DNA of 46,858 nucleotides from Oscillospiraceae bacterium (lineage in GTDB: Bacteria; Bacillota; Clostridia; Oscillospirales; Acutalibacteraceae), in contig DPVM01000012.1 in the NCBI GenBank assembly GCA_003526845.1, positions 397 through 47,254 of the forward strand, given 5' to 3'. Made by a program: the position numbers and the translations under genes. The notes under the pieces are model-generated. The model saw nothing but the letters and a program-made list of their open reading frames with translations. It ran no database searches and was not told the DNA's origin. Below are positions 14,273-22,570 of this stretch, one piece after another (positions within the stretch are counted from its first letter, which is position 1; every line of letters starts with the position of its first letter).

Positions 14273-15007
14273 ATGGAAAATTTAACCTACAAACTCGAGG
14301 TGTTTGAGGGTCCGATGGATTTGCTTTTGCACCTCATCAGTAAACATAAATTGAATATAAACGATATTCCGATTGTAGAACTTGTTAATCAGTATCTCGA
14401 TTATGTTCGACAAATGGAGGATGCTGATTTTGATATTGCCGGCGATTTTCTCGAAATGGCTGCAAGGCTTATTTATATCAAAACCGTTTCGCTTTTGCCT
14501 CGCCATGAGGAGGCTGAAACACTCAAAAAGGAGCTGACGGGCGAGCTTATCGAATATCGTGATTGCAAGCTGATGGCGGAAAAGCTGTCGCATCAAACCG
14601 AGGGTTTTGACAGATATGTCAGAGAGCCGCAGGGTGGATGGGTCAATTACGATTACGATCGCTTCCACGAGGGTGAAGAACTTCTCGACGCCTACATCAG
14701 CGTTGCAGGTAAGGCAATGCGCCGCCTGCCGCCACCGATAGACAGCTTTAAGGTCATTGTCGCCAAGAAGTTTGTCAATGTTGCCTCCAAGGTGCGCACC
14801 GTTATGCGCAAACTGTGGAGCGGCAAAAAAGTCAAATTCCTTAATTTGTTTGACGGCGCGCAGTCAAAAAGTGACATTGTTGCAACATTTCTTGCCGTGC
14901 TTGAGCTTGCTAAAACAAAGCGCATTACAATTGACGGAGAAATGCAAAATCCGTCTGTTCAAATAGTAAACGAAATTAATGATGCAGAGGTAGAAACAGT
15001 TGAATAA
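14273..15007 (+). CDS. scpA: Segregation and condensation protein A
   Basis: 244 residues, the kleisin subunit that bridges the SMC heads in the bacterial condensin complex and helps chromosome segregation. The N-terminus YKLEVFEGPMDLLLHLI is the ScpA signature that binds the SMC neck, followed by DFLEMAARLIYIKT; the C-terminal winged helix (about 165-230) binds the SMC cap (KSDIVATFLAVLELAK). It starts 13 bases after the protease gene and overlaps scpB by eight bases, so ScpA and ScpB are translationally coupled. Confidence 0.96.
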   Translation: MENLTYKLEVFEGPMDLLLHLISKHKLNINDIPIVELVNQYLDYVRQMEDADFDIAGDFLEMAARLIYIKTVSLLPRHEEAETLKKELTGELIEYRDCKLMAEKLSHQTEGFDRYVREPQGGWVNYDYDRFHEGEELLDAYISVAGKAMRRLPPPIDSFKVIVAKKFVNVASKVRTVMRKLWSGKKVKFLNLFDGAQSKSDIVATFLAVLELAKTKRITIDGEMQNPSVQIVNEINDAEVETVE

Positions 15008-15635
15008 AACAGACAGTCTTATATCAAAGCTTGAAGCAATGCTTTTTGCCGCCGGTGACCCGGTTGAGGCATCAAAACTTGCCGAAGTGCTTGATATTGA
15101 TATAGAATCAGTCACGAAAATGCTCGGTCATCTCGGCGCACTTTATGACGAGCGTGAGTCAGGACTGATGCTTATCAAAATTGATAATAAATATCAGCTT
15201 TGCACACGCGAGAAACACAGCGAGGAGGTTCGTAAGCTCCTTGAAATCAAAAAAAATACACCTCTCAGTAACGCCGCGTTCGAGGTTCTCGCGATTATCG
15301 CTTACAACAAGACAGTTACAAGGTCTTTTGTGGAGCAGGTCAGGGGTGTTGATTGCTCGGGCCCTATTTCTTCACTCGTTCAAAAAGGCTTGATTGAGGA
15401 AAAGGGCAGGCTTGATTTGCCGGGCAGACCGCTTATTTACGGCACTACGGATAGGTTTTTGCGTTGCTTTTCGCTCAATTCGCTTGACGATTTGCCCGAA
15501 CTTCCGAAAACCGAAGAGGTCGAAAATATTGCCAAAGATGATTCGCAAACCTCATTGTTTGATGATGATAATAAAAAGGCAGACGATGTTAAAAACTCAA
15601 TTTTAACGCCGAATGATAACAGTAAGGAGAAATAA
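15000..15635 (+). CDS. scpB: Segregation and condensation protein B
   Basis: 211 residues. Two tandem winged helices (about 8-85 and 90-165) dimerise and bind ScpA; the motifs LEAMLFAAGDPVE, AFEVLAIIAYNKTVTR, and LPGRPLIYGTTDRFL are typical. The C-terminal 45 residues are acidic and unstructured, as in many homologues. The start codon is TTG at 15000 inside the end of scpA, with GAGG upstream; no better start exists. It works with SMC and ScpA. Confidence 0.95.
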   Translation: MNKTDSLISKLEAMLFAAGDPVEASKLAEVLDIDIESVTKMLGHLGALYDERESGLMLIKIDNKYQLCTREKHSEEVRKLLEIKKNTPLSNAAFEVLAIIAYNKTVTRSFVEQVRGVDCSGPISSLVQKGLIEEKGRLDLPGRPLIYGTTDRFLRCFSLNSLDDLPELPKTEEVENIAKDDSQTSLFDDDNKKADDVKNSILTPNDNSKEK

Positions 15636-16355
15636 ATGAAAATATTTTTAATTGTTCTTGCAGTTATTGTTGTTATTTTTGCAATTATTTTGTCGCTTTC
15701 GGCAGAAGTTACGGTTGTTTTTGATAACGGCTGGCACACAAGGGTTAAAGTTTTGTTTATCGAAAAGGATATTCAGCTTTCAAAAGTGCTCTCATTCCTT
15801 GTTGCTCCCGAAAAAGCTGCTCAAGAGGTTTCGGCAGAGCACAAAGAGGAAAAGGAGAATAAGAACAAAAAGGATAAGCAAAAAAAAGCAGAACAGGCAG
15901 AAAAGCCGCAATCACCGCAGGGTGAGCAAGGCTCTGACACTCCGCAAAATCCGCCCAAGAAAAACTTTATCGCTAAGATTTTTGATGATGACGGAATTGT
16001 CGGCATTATGCTTTTTGTTTCAAATCTGCTTCAAACCGCAAACTCTGCAGTTACAACTTTAATTAAAGGTTTGCATATTTACTCATTATATGTTAAAATG
16101 ATTATCGGTGGCGGTGAAGCCGGCGACATCGGTCAAAAATACGGCGCAATATGTGGTATTTATTATCCGATAAAGGGCTTCATCTTAAATGGTATGAAGG
16201 TCGATCAGTATGACGATTACATAGTTCCCGATTTTATCGCACCCGCATCCGAATATGAGTTTCAGTTTATCGGCAGCATCAATGTTGCTCTTATTCTTAA
16301 GGTAGGACTCAAAGCGGGAGCCGTTTTTGTAACTAATTTAATTAAAAATAAATAA
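15636..16355 (+). CDS. DUF2953 family membrane-anchored protein
   Basis: 239 residues. An N-terminal membrane segment (about 3-24) is followed by a short beta region, a highly charged Lys/Glu/Gln linker (about 65-110) and a C-terminal domain with GGGEAGDIGQKYG, the recognisable part of DUF2953. Function is not established, but in Firmicutes the gene is regularly found directly upstream of ytfJ, as here, so a role with that sporulation-family protein is a fair inference. The ATG directly follows the scpB stop and has AAGGAG at seven bases. Confidence 0.82.
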   Translation: MKIFLIVLAVIVVIFAIILSLSAEVTVVFDNGWHTRVKVLFIEKDIQLSKVLSFLVAPEKAAQEVSAEHKEEKENKNKKDKQKKAEQAEKPQSPQGEQGSDTPQNPPKKNFIAKIFDDDGIVGIMLFVSNLLQTANSAVTTLIKGLHIYSLYVKMIIGGGEAGDIGQKYGAICGIYYPIKGFILNGMKVDQYDDYIVPDFIAPASEYEFQFIGSINVALILKVGLKAGAVFVTNLIKNK

Positions 16356-16375
16356 TTCAATAAGGAGAATTTGAT

Positions 16376-16774
16376 ATGAAAGAAACCCCGGTTAATAAAA
16401 TAATGGAAAGCACACTTGATAAAATGCGTGATATGGTTGACGTTTCAACTATTATCGGCGAGCCGGTTGTAACAGGCAATACAACACTTATTCCGGTATC
16501 AAAAGTTTCATACGGCTTCACATCAGGCGGAACAGACCTTCCGTCAAAGCAAAACGCAGAGCTTTTCGGCGGTGCAGGCGGCGGAGGCATTTCAATTACT
16601 CCGGTTGCATTCATAGTTATTGAAAACGGCAAGTGCAGAATGATGCAGATTAACAACTACACATCTTCGGCAGACCGCGCAATTGCAATGATTCCTGAAC
16701 TTGTTGACAAGCTTACCGAGCTTATCACAGCTAAAAAAGACGAAGAGGCAAAGGACGCAACACCTGCCGAATAA
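16376..16774 (+). CDS. ytfJ: GerW family sporulation protein YtfJ
   Basis: 132 residues. It carries the family features: NTTLIPVSKVSYGF, a glycine-rich GGAGGGGISITPVAFIV and a short acidic/alanine tail. In Bacillus, YtfJ/GerW is a forespore protein needed for lysozyme resistance and germination; homologues occur in nearly all endospore-formers and in some relatives that do not visibly sporulate. AAGGAG lies eight bases before the ATG. Its presence is the best sporulation-related marker in the window. Confidence 0.93.
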   Translation: MKETPVNKIMESTLDKMRDMVDVSTIIGEPVVTGNTTLIPVSKVSYGFTSGGTDLPSKQNAELFGGAGGGGISITPVAFIVIENGKCRMMQINNYTSSADRAIAMIPELVDKLTELITAKKDEEAKDATPAE

Positions 16775-16790
16775 TATTAATATTTAACTT

Positions 16791-16820
16791 AATCACCTGC
16801 ATATCTTATAGCAGGTGATT
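16791..16820 (+). promoter_or_regulatory. Perfect hairpin that covers the dacF ribosome binding site
   Basis: AATCACCTGC (16791-16800) and GCAGGTGATT (16811-16820) are perfectly complementary with a 10-base loop. The right arm contains the AGGTGAT Shine-Dalgarno of the carboxypeptidase gene, so folding would hide it. It could also serve as a partial terminator for ytfJ, but only ATTTTG follows. Confidence 0.6.
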
Positions 16821-16823
16821 ATT

Positions 16824-17858
16824 TTGTTAAAACGAATTTGTGCCTTTTTGCTTGTTCTTTTTCTTCCGATAACTGCGTTTGCGGCTCCGATTTCCGTCAG
16901 CGCGCAAAGTGCGATTGTGATAAATTCAGCCGATAACAGCGTGATTTATTCTAAAAATGCGTATTCATCTATGCCGATGGCGTCAACAACCAAAATTATG
17001 ACCTGCGTTTTGGCGTGCGAAAGCACAAGGTTAAACGATGCCGTTGTTATTACGAACGAAATGCTTGCAGGAACAGAAGGCTCGCTGATTTATCTCAAAC
17101 CGGACGATAAAATCACATTGTATGACCTTGCGGTAGCCGCAATGCTCGCTTCCGGCAATGACGCGGCAAATGCCGTCGCTTTCTGTCTGTCAGGCAGTAT
17201 TGCTGATTTTGTCGCTTTGATGAATAAAAAGGCACGCTCAATCGGAATGAAAAACACATTTTTTGTCACTCCGTCGGGTCTTGATGAAAAAAATCATCAT
17301 TCAACGGCTTACGATATGGCGCTTTTGGCGTCATATGCAATGAAAAACAGCTGCTTTTCAGAAATTTGCACATTGAAATCGGCACAAATCACAATCAACG
17401 GCAAAAAGCAAACGGTTTATAACCATAATAAACTGCTTTCAAACGATAATAGTTTTGTCGGAGTGAAAACAGGATTTACAGAAAAGGCTGGCAGATGCCT
17501 TGTCAGCGCATATAATTATAACGGCAATATGATAATCACAGTCACTCTAAATGCGCCCGATGATTGGCAGGATCATAAACGCCTCGTTGCCTTTGCGAAA
17601 AAGCAGTTCACAACAAAAAAGGACAATAAAACATTTGTGCTCGATGTTGTCGGCGCGCCTAAAAATACTGTTCAATGCGGATATGAATATAATGTCACCG
17701 TGTATAAAAATGTTGACATTCGCCTCTATTATTATCCGTTTGTCTATGCTCCGCTCAAATGCGGCGATACGGTCGGCGAGTGCAAAATTTATTCAAATAA
17801 CAGATTAATAAAGACAGTTGATATAACAGTCAGGGAGAATATAAATTATGGCGAATAA
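16824..17858 (+). CDS. dacF: D-alanyl-D-alanine carboxypeptidase (DacF/DacB type, S11)
   Basis: 344 residues from a TTG at 16824, five bases after AGGTGA; an in-frame GTG at 16815 would lie within that site. A signal peptide (about 1-21, ending AFA) leads to the serine peptidase S11 domain with the penicillin-binding motifs STTK (Ser54-Lys57), SGN and KTG (in VGVKTGFTEKAG). The enzyme trims the terminal D-Ala from peptidoglycan stem peptides outside the membrane. The C-terminal domain of about 80 residues is the usual S11 beta domain. Its position next to ytfJ suggests the sporulation-type DacF, though a vegetative role is equally possible. It overlaps rluB by 11 bases. Confidence 0.92.
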   Translation: MLKRICAFLLVLFLPITAFAAPISVSAQSAIVINSADNSVIYSKNAYSSMPMASTTKIMTCVLACESTRLNDAVVITNEMLAGTEGSLIYLKPDDKITLYDLAVAAMLASGNDAANAVAFCLSGSIADFVALMNKKARSIGMKNTFFVTPSGLDEKNHHSTAYDMALLASYAMKNSCFSEICTLKSAQITINGKKQTVYNHNKLLSNDNSFVGVKTGFTEKAGRCLVSAYNYNGNMIITVTLNAPDDWQDHKRLVAFAKKQFTTKKDNKTFVLDVVGAPKNTVQCGYEYNVTVYKNVDIRLYYYPFVYAPLKCGDTVGECKIYSNNRLIKTVDITVRENINYGE

Positions 17859-18597
17859 TAACGAAGTAAGATTACAAAAATTTATGGCAGAGCAAGGAGT
17901 TGCTTCGCGCAGAAAAAGCGAGGACCTCATCAGAGCCGGCAAGGTAAAGGTAAACGGCCATGTTGCTCAAATCGGTCAAAAAATTAACCCGAGAAAGGAC
18001 CTTGTTACCGTCGGCAAGCAAAAGTTAACTAATGTTAAAAACAGAAAAATGATTTACATTATGCTCCATAAGCCGCGCGGATATGTCACCACCGTGTCAG
18101 ACGAACTTGGCAGGAAAACGGTTATGGATCTCATTCCTGATGTAACGGAGCGTGTTTATCCGGTCGGCAGACTTGATAAGGACAGCGAGGGTCTTTTGCT
18201 TTTGACAAATGACGGAAGTTTTACAAATTGTATGACCCATCCGTCGCATAATTACGCAAAGGTCTATCGTGTAACCGTCAGACCGTCCGTCAGCGACGAA
18301 ATACTTTACAATTTACGCAACGGTATCGAGATAGACGGCAGAATGACGGCTCCTGCAGAAGTAACCGTTATCACTACCGAGGAAAACAGAGTTGTGCTCG
18401 AGTTTATTCTTCACGAGGGCAGAAACAGGGAAATCCGCAAAATGTGCGAATCTCAAGGACTTGAGGTTGCAAGACTTAAGCGTGTTTCTGTCGGCTCATT
18501 AAAACTCGGAATGTTGCCGCAGGGCAAATATCGCGAGCTTTCGGAGCAAGAGGTAAAAAAACTTCTCCGTTCCGCCGGTCACGCATCGGAAAAATAA
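17848..18597 (+). CDS. rluB: 23S rRNA pseudouridine synthase RluB
   Basis: 249 residues. The N-terminal S4 RNA-binding domain (RLQKFMAEQGVASRRKSEDL) is followed by the RsuA/RluB catalytic domain with the nucleophile Asp in GRLDKDSEGLLLLTNDG and the HEGRNREIRKMCE motif. It converts a uridine near position 2605 of 23S rRNA into pseudouridine. AGGGAG lies upstream within dacF. Downstream of dacF and scpAB is its standard location in Firmicutes. Confidence 0.94.
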   Translation: MANNNEVRLQKFMAEQGVASRRKSEDLIRAGKVKVNGHVAQIGQKINPRKDLVTVGKQKLTNVKNRKMIYIMLHKPRGYVTTVSDELGRKTVMDLIPDVTERVYPVGRLDKDSEGLLLLTNDGSFTNCMTHPSHNYAKVYRVTVRPSVSDEILYNLRNGIEIDGRMTAPAEVTVITTEENRVVLEFILHEGRNREIRKMCESQGLEVARLKRVSVGSLKLGMLPQGKYRELSEQEVKKLLRSAGHASEK

Positions 18598-18668
18598 TTT
18601 ATTCATTTTCGGACGGACAAGGTGTTGCTGCTCTGATATTAAAAGCCAAACGCAACAGGTGATTATTT

Positions 18669-19088
18669 ATGAGCGTAAATTTTTATGAGAATGTTGATGA
18701 CGGCCTGTTGAAATTTGCTGTTATTATGACAAAAACAAACGGCAAATGGGTGTTTTGTAAGCATAAATTGAGGGACACTTGGGAAGTTCCGGGCGGTCAT
18801 CGCGAGCCAAATGAAAATATTATTGATACGGCAAAGCGTGAACTTATTGAAGAAACAGGCGCTATAGATTTTAAGTTAAAGCCGATTTGTGCTTATTCTG
18901 TTGTTGATGATGACAGTGCAGAGAGAACAGAAACATTCGGTTTGTTATGCTATGCCGATGTGTATTCTTTCGGCAAAATCGACAGCGAGATTGAAAAAAT
19001 TATCATTACCGATGAAATGCCTGCAAATTGGACTTACCCGACTATCCAGCCGCTCCTCTTTGAAAAAGTTCAAGAGTATTTAAAATAA
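18669..19088 (+). CDS. Nudix hydrolase
   Basis: 139 residues. The Nudix box GGHREPNENIIDTAKREL continues into IEETGA and supplies the metal-binding glutamates for hydrolysis of a nucleoside diphosphate linked to some other group. The substrate cannot be told from sequence; similarity to 8-oxo-dGTP type sanitising enzymes is general. AGGTGAT precedes the ATG. It follows rluB by 71 bases and ends at a strong terminator. Confidence 0.9.
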   Translation: MSVNFYENVDDGLLKFAVIMTKTNGKWVFCKHKLRDTWEVPGGHREPNENIIDTAKRELIEETGAIDFKLKPICAYSVVDDDSAERTETFGLLCYADVYSFGKIDSEIEKIIITDEMPANWTYPTIQPLLFEKVQEYLK

Positions 19089-19104
19089 TTATATAGATAA
19101 ATAG

Positions 19105-19136
19105 AAAATGCCAATACTTGCGTATTGGCATTTTTT
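19105..19136. terminator. Bidirectional terminator between the Nudix gene and the ROK kinase
   Basis: AAATGCCAATAC and GTATTGGCATTT pair around a 3-4 base loop and are followed by TTTTTT; the leftward side reads into a short T run too. A nearly identical hairpin occurs at 45813. Confidence 0.9.
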
Positions 19137-19142
19137 GCACTG

Positions 19143-20027
19143 TTATTTTAATTTTGCCGCCTCATACGCAACACCTAAAAGTGCCGCGTCATTTCCTGAT
19201 TTTGAGCGAACAATGTTAACATTCTTAAAGTTATCCATCAGCTTGCTGTATATTTTTCTGTCAATCAAATCAATAATGTAATCCTCGTTCATTATTCCGC
19301 CTCCGAGAACAATAAGCGGCGGATTGAAGGTGTAAATTATGTTGATTAGTCCGATTATGATTTCGTCAATCCACTTGTCAACCTCACTTCTGATCTCGGG
19401 CTTTTCAATGTTTTCCTTTTCAAAAATCTGAAATGCATCGAGCGGTTTGTCGCTGACTTTGTTAACATTACTGATAAGAGCCTTTGCCGACGCATAGCAC
19501 TCATAGCATCCCTCGCCGCCGCATGTGCATTGTCTGCCGCCTGCATGAACAATCATATGTCCAAGCTCAGCTGCGGATGATGACGAGCCTTTGTATAATT
19601 TTCCGTTTAAGAAAATTGCACCGCCGATACCCGTTCCGTATGTCAGGCAAATGAAATCGTTTTCTCCTTTAGCTGCACCGAATTTTGCTTCGCCGAGAGC
19701 CGCAGCATTAACATCGTTTTCAACAAATGTCGGTATTTTCGTTTTGTTTTCAATCAGTTTTTTCACCATCATTCCCGTGTAGTAGGGAATATTGTCCGTT
19801 GAATAAACAACAATGCCGTTTTCGCTGTCAACCTGACCCGCTGTCGATATAGCAACTCTGTCAATGTCATCATAGCTTAAAATGATGTCGATTATTTTTT
19901 CAATAAGTGCCTGACCGCCTTTTTCGGCCTCGGTCGGGACTTTGTTTTTATCGCTCAAATTAAAATTTTCATCGCATATTGCGTACTTAATAAATGTTCC
20001 GCCGATGTCAAAAGCTAAAATTCTCAT
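19143..20027 (-). CDS. nanK: ROK family sugar kinase, probable N-acetylmannosamine kinase
   Basis: 294 residues from the ATG at 20027, which overlaps the nanE stop as ATGA and has GGAGG at seven bases; longer upstream readings lie inside nanE. It has the N-terminal phosphate motif AFDIGGT, ENDVNAAALGE, the ROK signature with HMIVHAGG and the zinc motif CTCGGEGCYE. ROK kinases phosphorylate sugars; because it forms a two-gene unit with nanE, ManNAc to ManNAc-6-P is the best guess. A general glucokinase is the alternative. Confidence 0.85.
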   Translation of the reverse strand: MRILAFDIGGTFIKYAICDENFNLSDKNKVPTEAEKGGQALIEKIIDIILSYDDIDRVAISTAGQVDSENGIVVYSTDNIPYYTGMMVKKLIENKTKIPTFVENDVNAAALGEAKFGAAKGENDFICLTYGTGIGGAIFLNGKLYKGSSSSAAELGHMIVHAGGRQCTCGGEGCYECYASAKALISNVNKVSDKPLDAFQIFEKENIEKPEIRSEVDKWIDEIIIGLINIIYTFNPPLIVLGGGIMNEDYIIDLIDRKIYSKLMDNFKNVNIVRSKSGNDAALLGVAYEAAKLK

Positions 20028-20719
20028 TTGTTTTCCTCCAATGCCGAAACAAATCTTTTTGTAATGTCGCGCGGCCTTGTTATCGCCGTTCCGCAAACTG
20101 CCGAAAATGCGCCTGCGGCATAAACATTTTTCAAATCGTCGGGCGACCAAATTCCGCCCTCTGCTATAATCGGTGTGTTAAGCTCTGTACTGTATCGCTT
20201 GATAAGCTCGCAGTCGGGAAGTTTTCTGCCTTTTGTATACGGCGTGTAGCCGCTCATTGTTGTTCCGATTAAATCAAAGCCGAGCTTTTCGGCAAGCTGT
20301 CCTTCCTCAAAACATGATGTGTCAGCCATAAACAGTTGATTCGGATATTTCTTTCTCACCTCGGTGAAAAACTCTTCAAAAGATTTTCCGTCGGGACGAG
20401 GTCTGTTTGTTGCGTCGGTTGCAATAATATCGCATCCGATTTCAACAAGAGCGTCAACCTCTTTCATCGTCGGTGTGATATAAACATCGCTGTCGTGATA
20501 TTCTTCTTTTATTATGCCGATAATCGGCAAATCAACACGCTCTCTTATCGCTTTAATATCAACAACGGTGTTTGCTCTTATTCCGACAGCGCCGCCGAGC
20601 ATTGCCGCATATGCCATTTTTGACATTATGTAGCTGTCATAAAGCGGCTCCGTTTCCAAAGCTTGGCACGATACAATCAAACCGCCTTTTATTTCGGTTA
20701 GTATTTCTTCATTTGTCAT
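20024..20719 (-). CDS. nanE: N-acetylmannosamine-6-phosphate 2-epimerase
   Basis: 231 residues, the usual length. It converts ManNAc-6-P to GlcNAc-6-P in sialic-acid catabolism. The TIM-barrel has the catalytic lysine in GIIKEEYHDSDVYITPT, the Asp of ATDATNR, and the glutamate of PIIAEGGI. AGAAGG lies seven bases before the ATG. It is divergent from nanA, and both appear to be transcribed from back-to-back promoters at 20755-20819. Confidence 0.94.
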   Translation of the reverse strand: MTNEEILTEIKGGLIVSCQALETEPLYDSYIMSKMAYAAMLGGAVGIRANTVVDIKAIRERVDLPIIGIIKEEYHDSDVYITPTMKEVDALVEIGCDIIATDATNRPRPDGKSFEEFFTEVRKKYPNQLFMADTSCFEEGQLAEKLGFDLIGTTMSGYTPYTKGRKLPDCELIKRYSTELNTPIIAEGGIWSPDDLKNVYAAGAFSAVCGTAITRPRDITKRFVSALEENK

Positions 20720-20754
20720 TGCGATACCTTCTTGATATGTTATATATTGATGTT

Positions 20755-20783
20755 ATTATATCAATAACTGATTAGAATTTCAA
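20755..20783 (-). promoter_or_regulatory. Promoter of nanE-nanK
   Basis: Minus strand: TTGAAA (20783-20778), a 17-base spacer and consensus TATAAT (20760-20755). Confidence 0.8.
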
Positions 20784-20796
20784 TAATATATTGAAA
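20778..20796. promoter_or_regulatory. 19-bp palindrome shared by the two nan promoters
   Basis: TTTCAAT, five bases, ATTGAAA. Each arm contains the -35 box of one divergent promoter, so a regulator bound here would affect both nan transcription units. The symmetry may also simply follow from two identical -35 boxes back to back. Confidence 0.5.
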
Positions 20797-20819
20797 ACAT
20801 CTCTGAAATGTGATATTAT
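20791..20819 (+). promoter_or_regulatory. Promoter of nanA
   Basis: TTGAAA (20791-20796), a 17-base spacer and TATTAT (20814-20819). The predicted start is near 20826, only about 10 bases before the nanA start codon. Confidence 0.75.
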
Positions 20820-20835
20820 CTTTTTGGTGATGAAA

Positions 20836-21747
20836 ATGTATAATTTAGAAAAATTTAAGGGTGTCTTTGTTGCATTAAATGCAATATATGATGACAAAGA
20901 CAATGTAAATCTTTCGGCAATGAAAGAACTTGTTAAAATCTATAAAACAAAGGGCGTAAGCGGTGTTTATGTCTGTGGCTCGACGGGCGAGGGCTTTTTG
21001 CTTTCCGTCGAGGAACGCAAGCAGGTTGCCGCTGCCGTTAAAGAGGCCGCAGGCGATGATTTTACCGTAATTGTTCATGTCGGATGCGCTTCCACCAAGG
21101 AGAGCATTGAACTTGCAAAACACGCCGAATCAATCGGTGCAGATGCTGCGTCGGCTGTTCCGAGCGTTTATTATCATCTGCCGCCGCAAAGCGTTGAAAT
21201 GCACTGGAACGGTATTATAGATTCAACAAATCTGCCGTTTATTATCTATAACATTCCGCAACTTACCGGATTTAATCTGCCGTACGATTTGTTTAAAAAG
21301 ATGGCGAAAAATCCAAAAGTTATAGGTATTAAAAATTCCGAAGAGCCGGTTTATAATATGGAGCGTTACAGAACTGCCGCAGGCGATGATTTCATCATTT
21401 TCAACGGCTCGGACGAGCAGTTTCTCGGCGGTCGCTTAATGGGCGCAAACGCAGGTATCGGCGGAACATACGGCACTATGCCGGAGCTTTTTGTTGCACT
21501 CAATAATATGATTGATAACAATGAGATTGAAAAGGCGAAGGCACTGCAGTTTAAAATTAACGATGTCATTTTTGATTTGCTTTCGTGCGATTCACTTTAC
21601 GGTGCCGCAAAGCAGGTTATCAAATGCCGATTCGGCGTTGATGCAGGTCAGCCGCGTAGCCCGTTTTTACCTGTTTACGATACAGAAAAAGTTAAATTAA
21701 TCGCAGACAAAATTGAAAGATATGTTGGTGAATTAGATGAGCGATGA
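20836..21747 (+). CDS. nanA: N-acetylneuraminate lyase
   Basis: 303 residues from the ATG at 20836. It splits N-acetylneuraminate into ManNAc and pyruvate. The DapA/NAL fold shows the substrate motif GSTGEGFLLS, the tyrosine in FIIYNIP and the Schiff-base lysine in VIGIKNSE (about residue 165). GGTGAT is the Shine-Dalgarno; an in-frame ATG at 20830 lies too close to it. Longer starts would be upstream of the predicted transcription start. With nanE and the ROK kinase it completes the route to GlcNAc-6-P. The gene end overlaps the next ORF by 11 bases. Confidence 0.94.
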   Translation: MYNLEKFKGVFVALNAIYDDKDNVNLSAMKELVKIYKTKGVSGVYVCGSTGEGFLLSVEERKQVAAAVKEAAGDDFTVIVHVGCASTKESIELAKHAESIGADAASAVPSVYYHLPPQSVEMHWNGIIDSTNLPFIIYNIPQLTGFNLPYDLFKKMAKNPKVIGIKNSEEPVYNMERYRTAAGDDFIIFNGSDEQFLGGRLMGANAGIGGTYGTMPELFVALNNMIDNNEIEKAKALQFKINDVIFDLLSCDSLYGAAKQVIKCRFGVDAGQPRSPFLPVYDTEKVKLIADKIERYVGELDER

Positions 21748-22570
21748 GAAAGATAAAATCAAAATTACAATTCCGGAATACAGCGGTGAGGAGTTTGCAC
21801 CGGACGCAGCTCCCTCAAATGAGCCTGCCGCTCCCGTTGAGGAGATAAAAAAAGCGGAAAAGATTTTGACAGATAATGACGAAATCGCCGCTTTTAATAA
21901 GGAAGTTCTCGGCGAACTTGAACCTCCGCTTGTTGTACATAAAAAGAGCGATACCTCATACGATAACAACAATAATTCCGTTCTTGAAATGAACGACACT
22001 CATATCGACGATACTAAGCCAACACTTACAAGACACAGATTTAAAAAAGATGATAAGAAAAAAGGCAAAGGCGCAGTTGCCGTAATTTTTATCGCCGTAG
22101 TTGTCGTTGCTGTTTTTGCTGCACTGTATTTTACAGGTAATATTCCACTTAACAACAGTAAGAGCAATTCACAGAGTTCCTCGCAAACAAGTGAAACAAC
22201 CACATCACTCCAACAAAAATATGCCGGCACGATTGTTGTCAAAGGAATGTATATTTTTGTTGACGGTACAGAGGTTGACGGTATTCAAGGTCTTACCGAA
22301 TCACTTAAATATCTTGATAAAAGCACTACCGCTTATGAAATCATAATCGAGGGCACTCAAAATTCATATGAAAGCAGTTACTACAACAGCGATATTTTAG
22401 GTTGCCTTACTCAACTCGGATTTTATGGTGACGATACAAAGGTTGAACATGTTGACTCCACCGGTTTAATGTCAAAGGATGAGATTGAAAAAAGTTCTGC
22501 ACAAGCATCAAGCGAGCAAGCGATGCAATCCCAATCACAATCACAACAGCAAACTCAAAATGCACAATGA
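21737..22570 (+). CDS. Uncharacterised single-pass membrane protein
   Basis: 277 residues, not recognised. An acidic, Pro/Ala-rich cytoplasmic part (1-~110) leads to a basic KKDDKKKGKG patch and one membrane helix (about 113-133). The outside part begins with a Ser/Thr/Gln linker (about 138-158), then a small domain with TIVVKGMYIFVDGTEVDG, and ends in a Ser/Gln-rich low-complexity tail. The start ATG lies inside the end of nanA (11-base overlap), so it is co-translated with nanA. Nothing in the sequence ties it to sialic acid except position. Confidence 0.75.
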   Translation: MSDEKDKIKITIPEYSGEEFAPDAAPSNEPAAPVEEIKKAEKILTDNDEIAAFNKEVLGELEPPLVVHKKSDTSYDNNNNSVLEMNDTHIDDTKPTLTRHRFKKDDKKKGKGAVAVIFIAVVVVAVFAALYFTGNIPLNNSKSNSQSSSQTSETTTSLQQKYAGTIVVKGMYIFVDGTEVDGIQGLTESLKYLDKSTTAYEIIIEGTQNSYESSYYNSDILGCLTQLGFYGDDTKVEHVDSTGLMSKDEIEKSSAQASSEQAMQSQSQSQQQTQNAQ

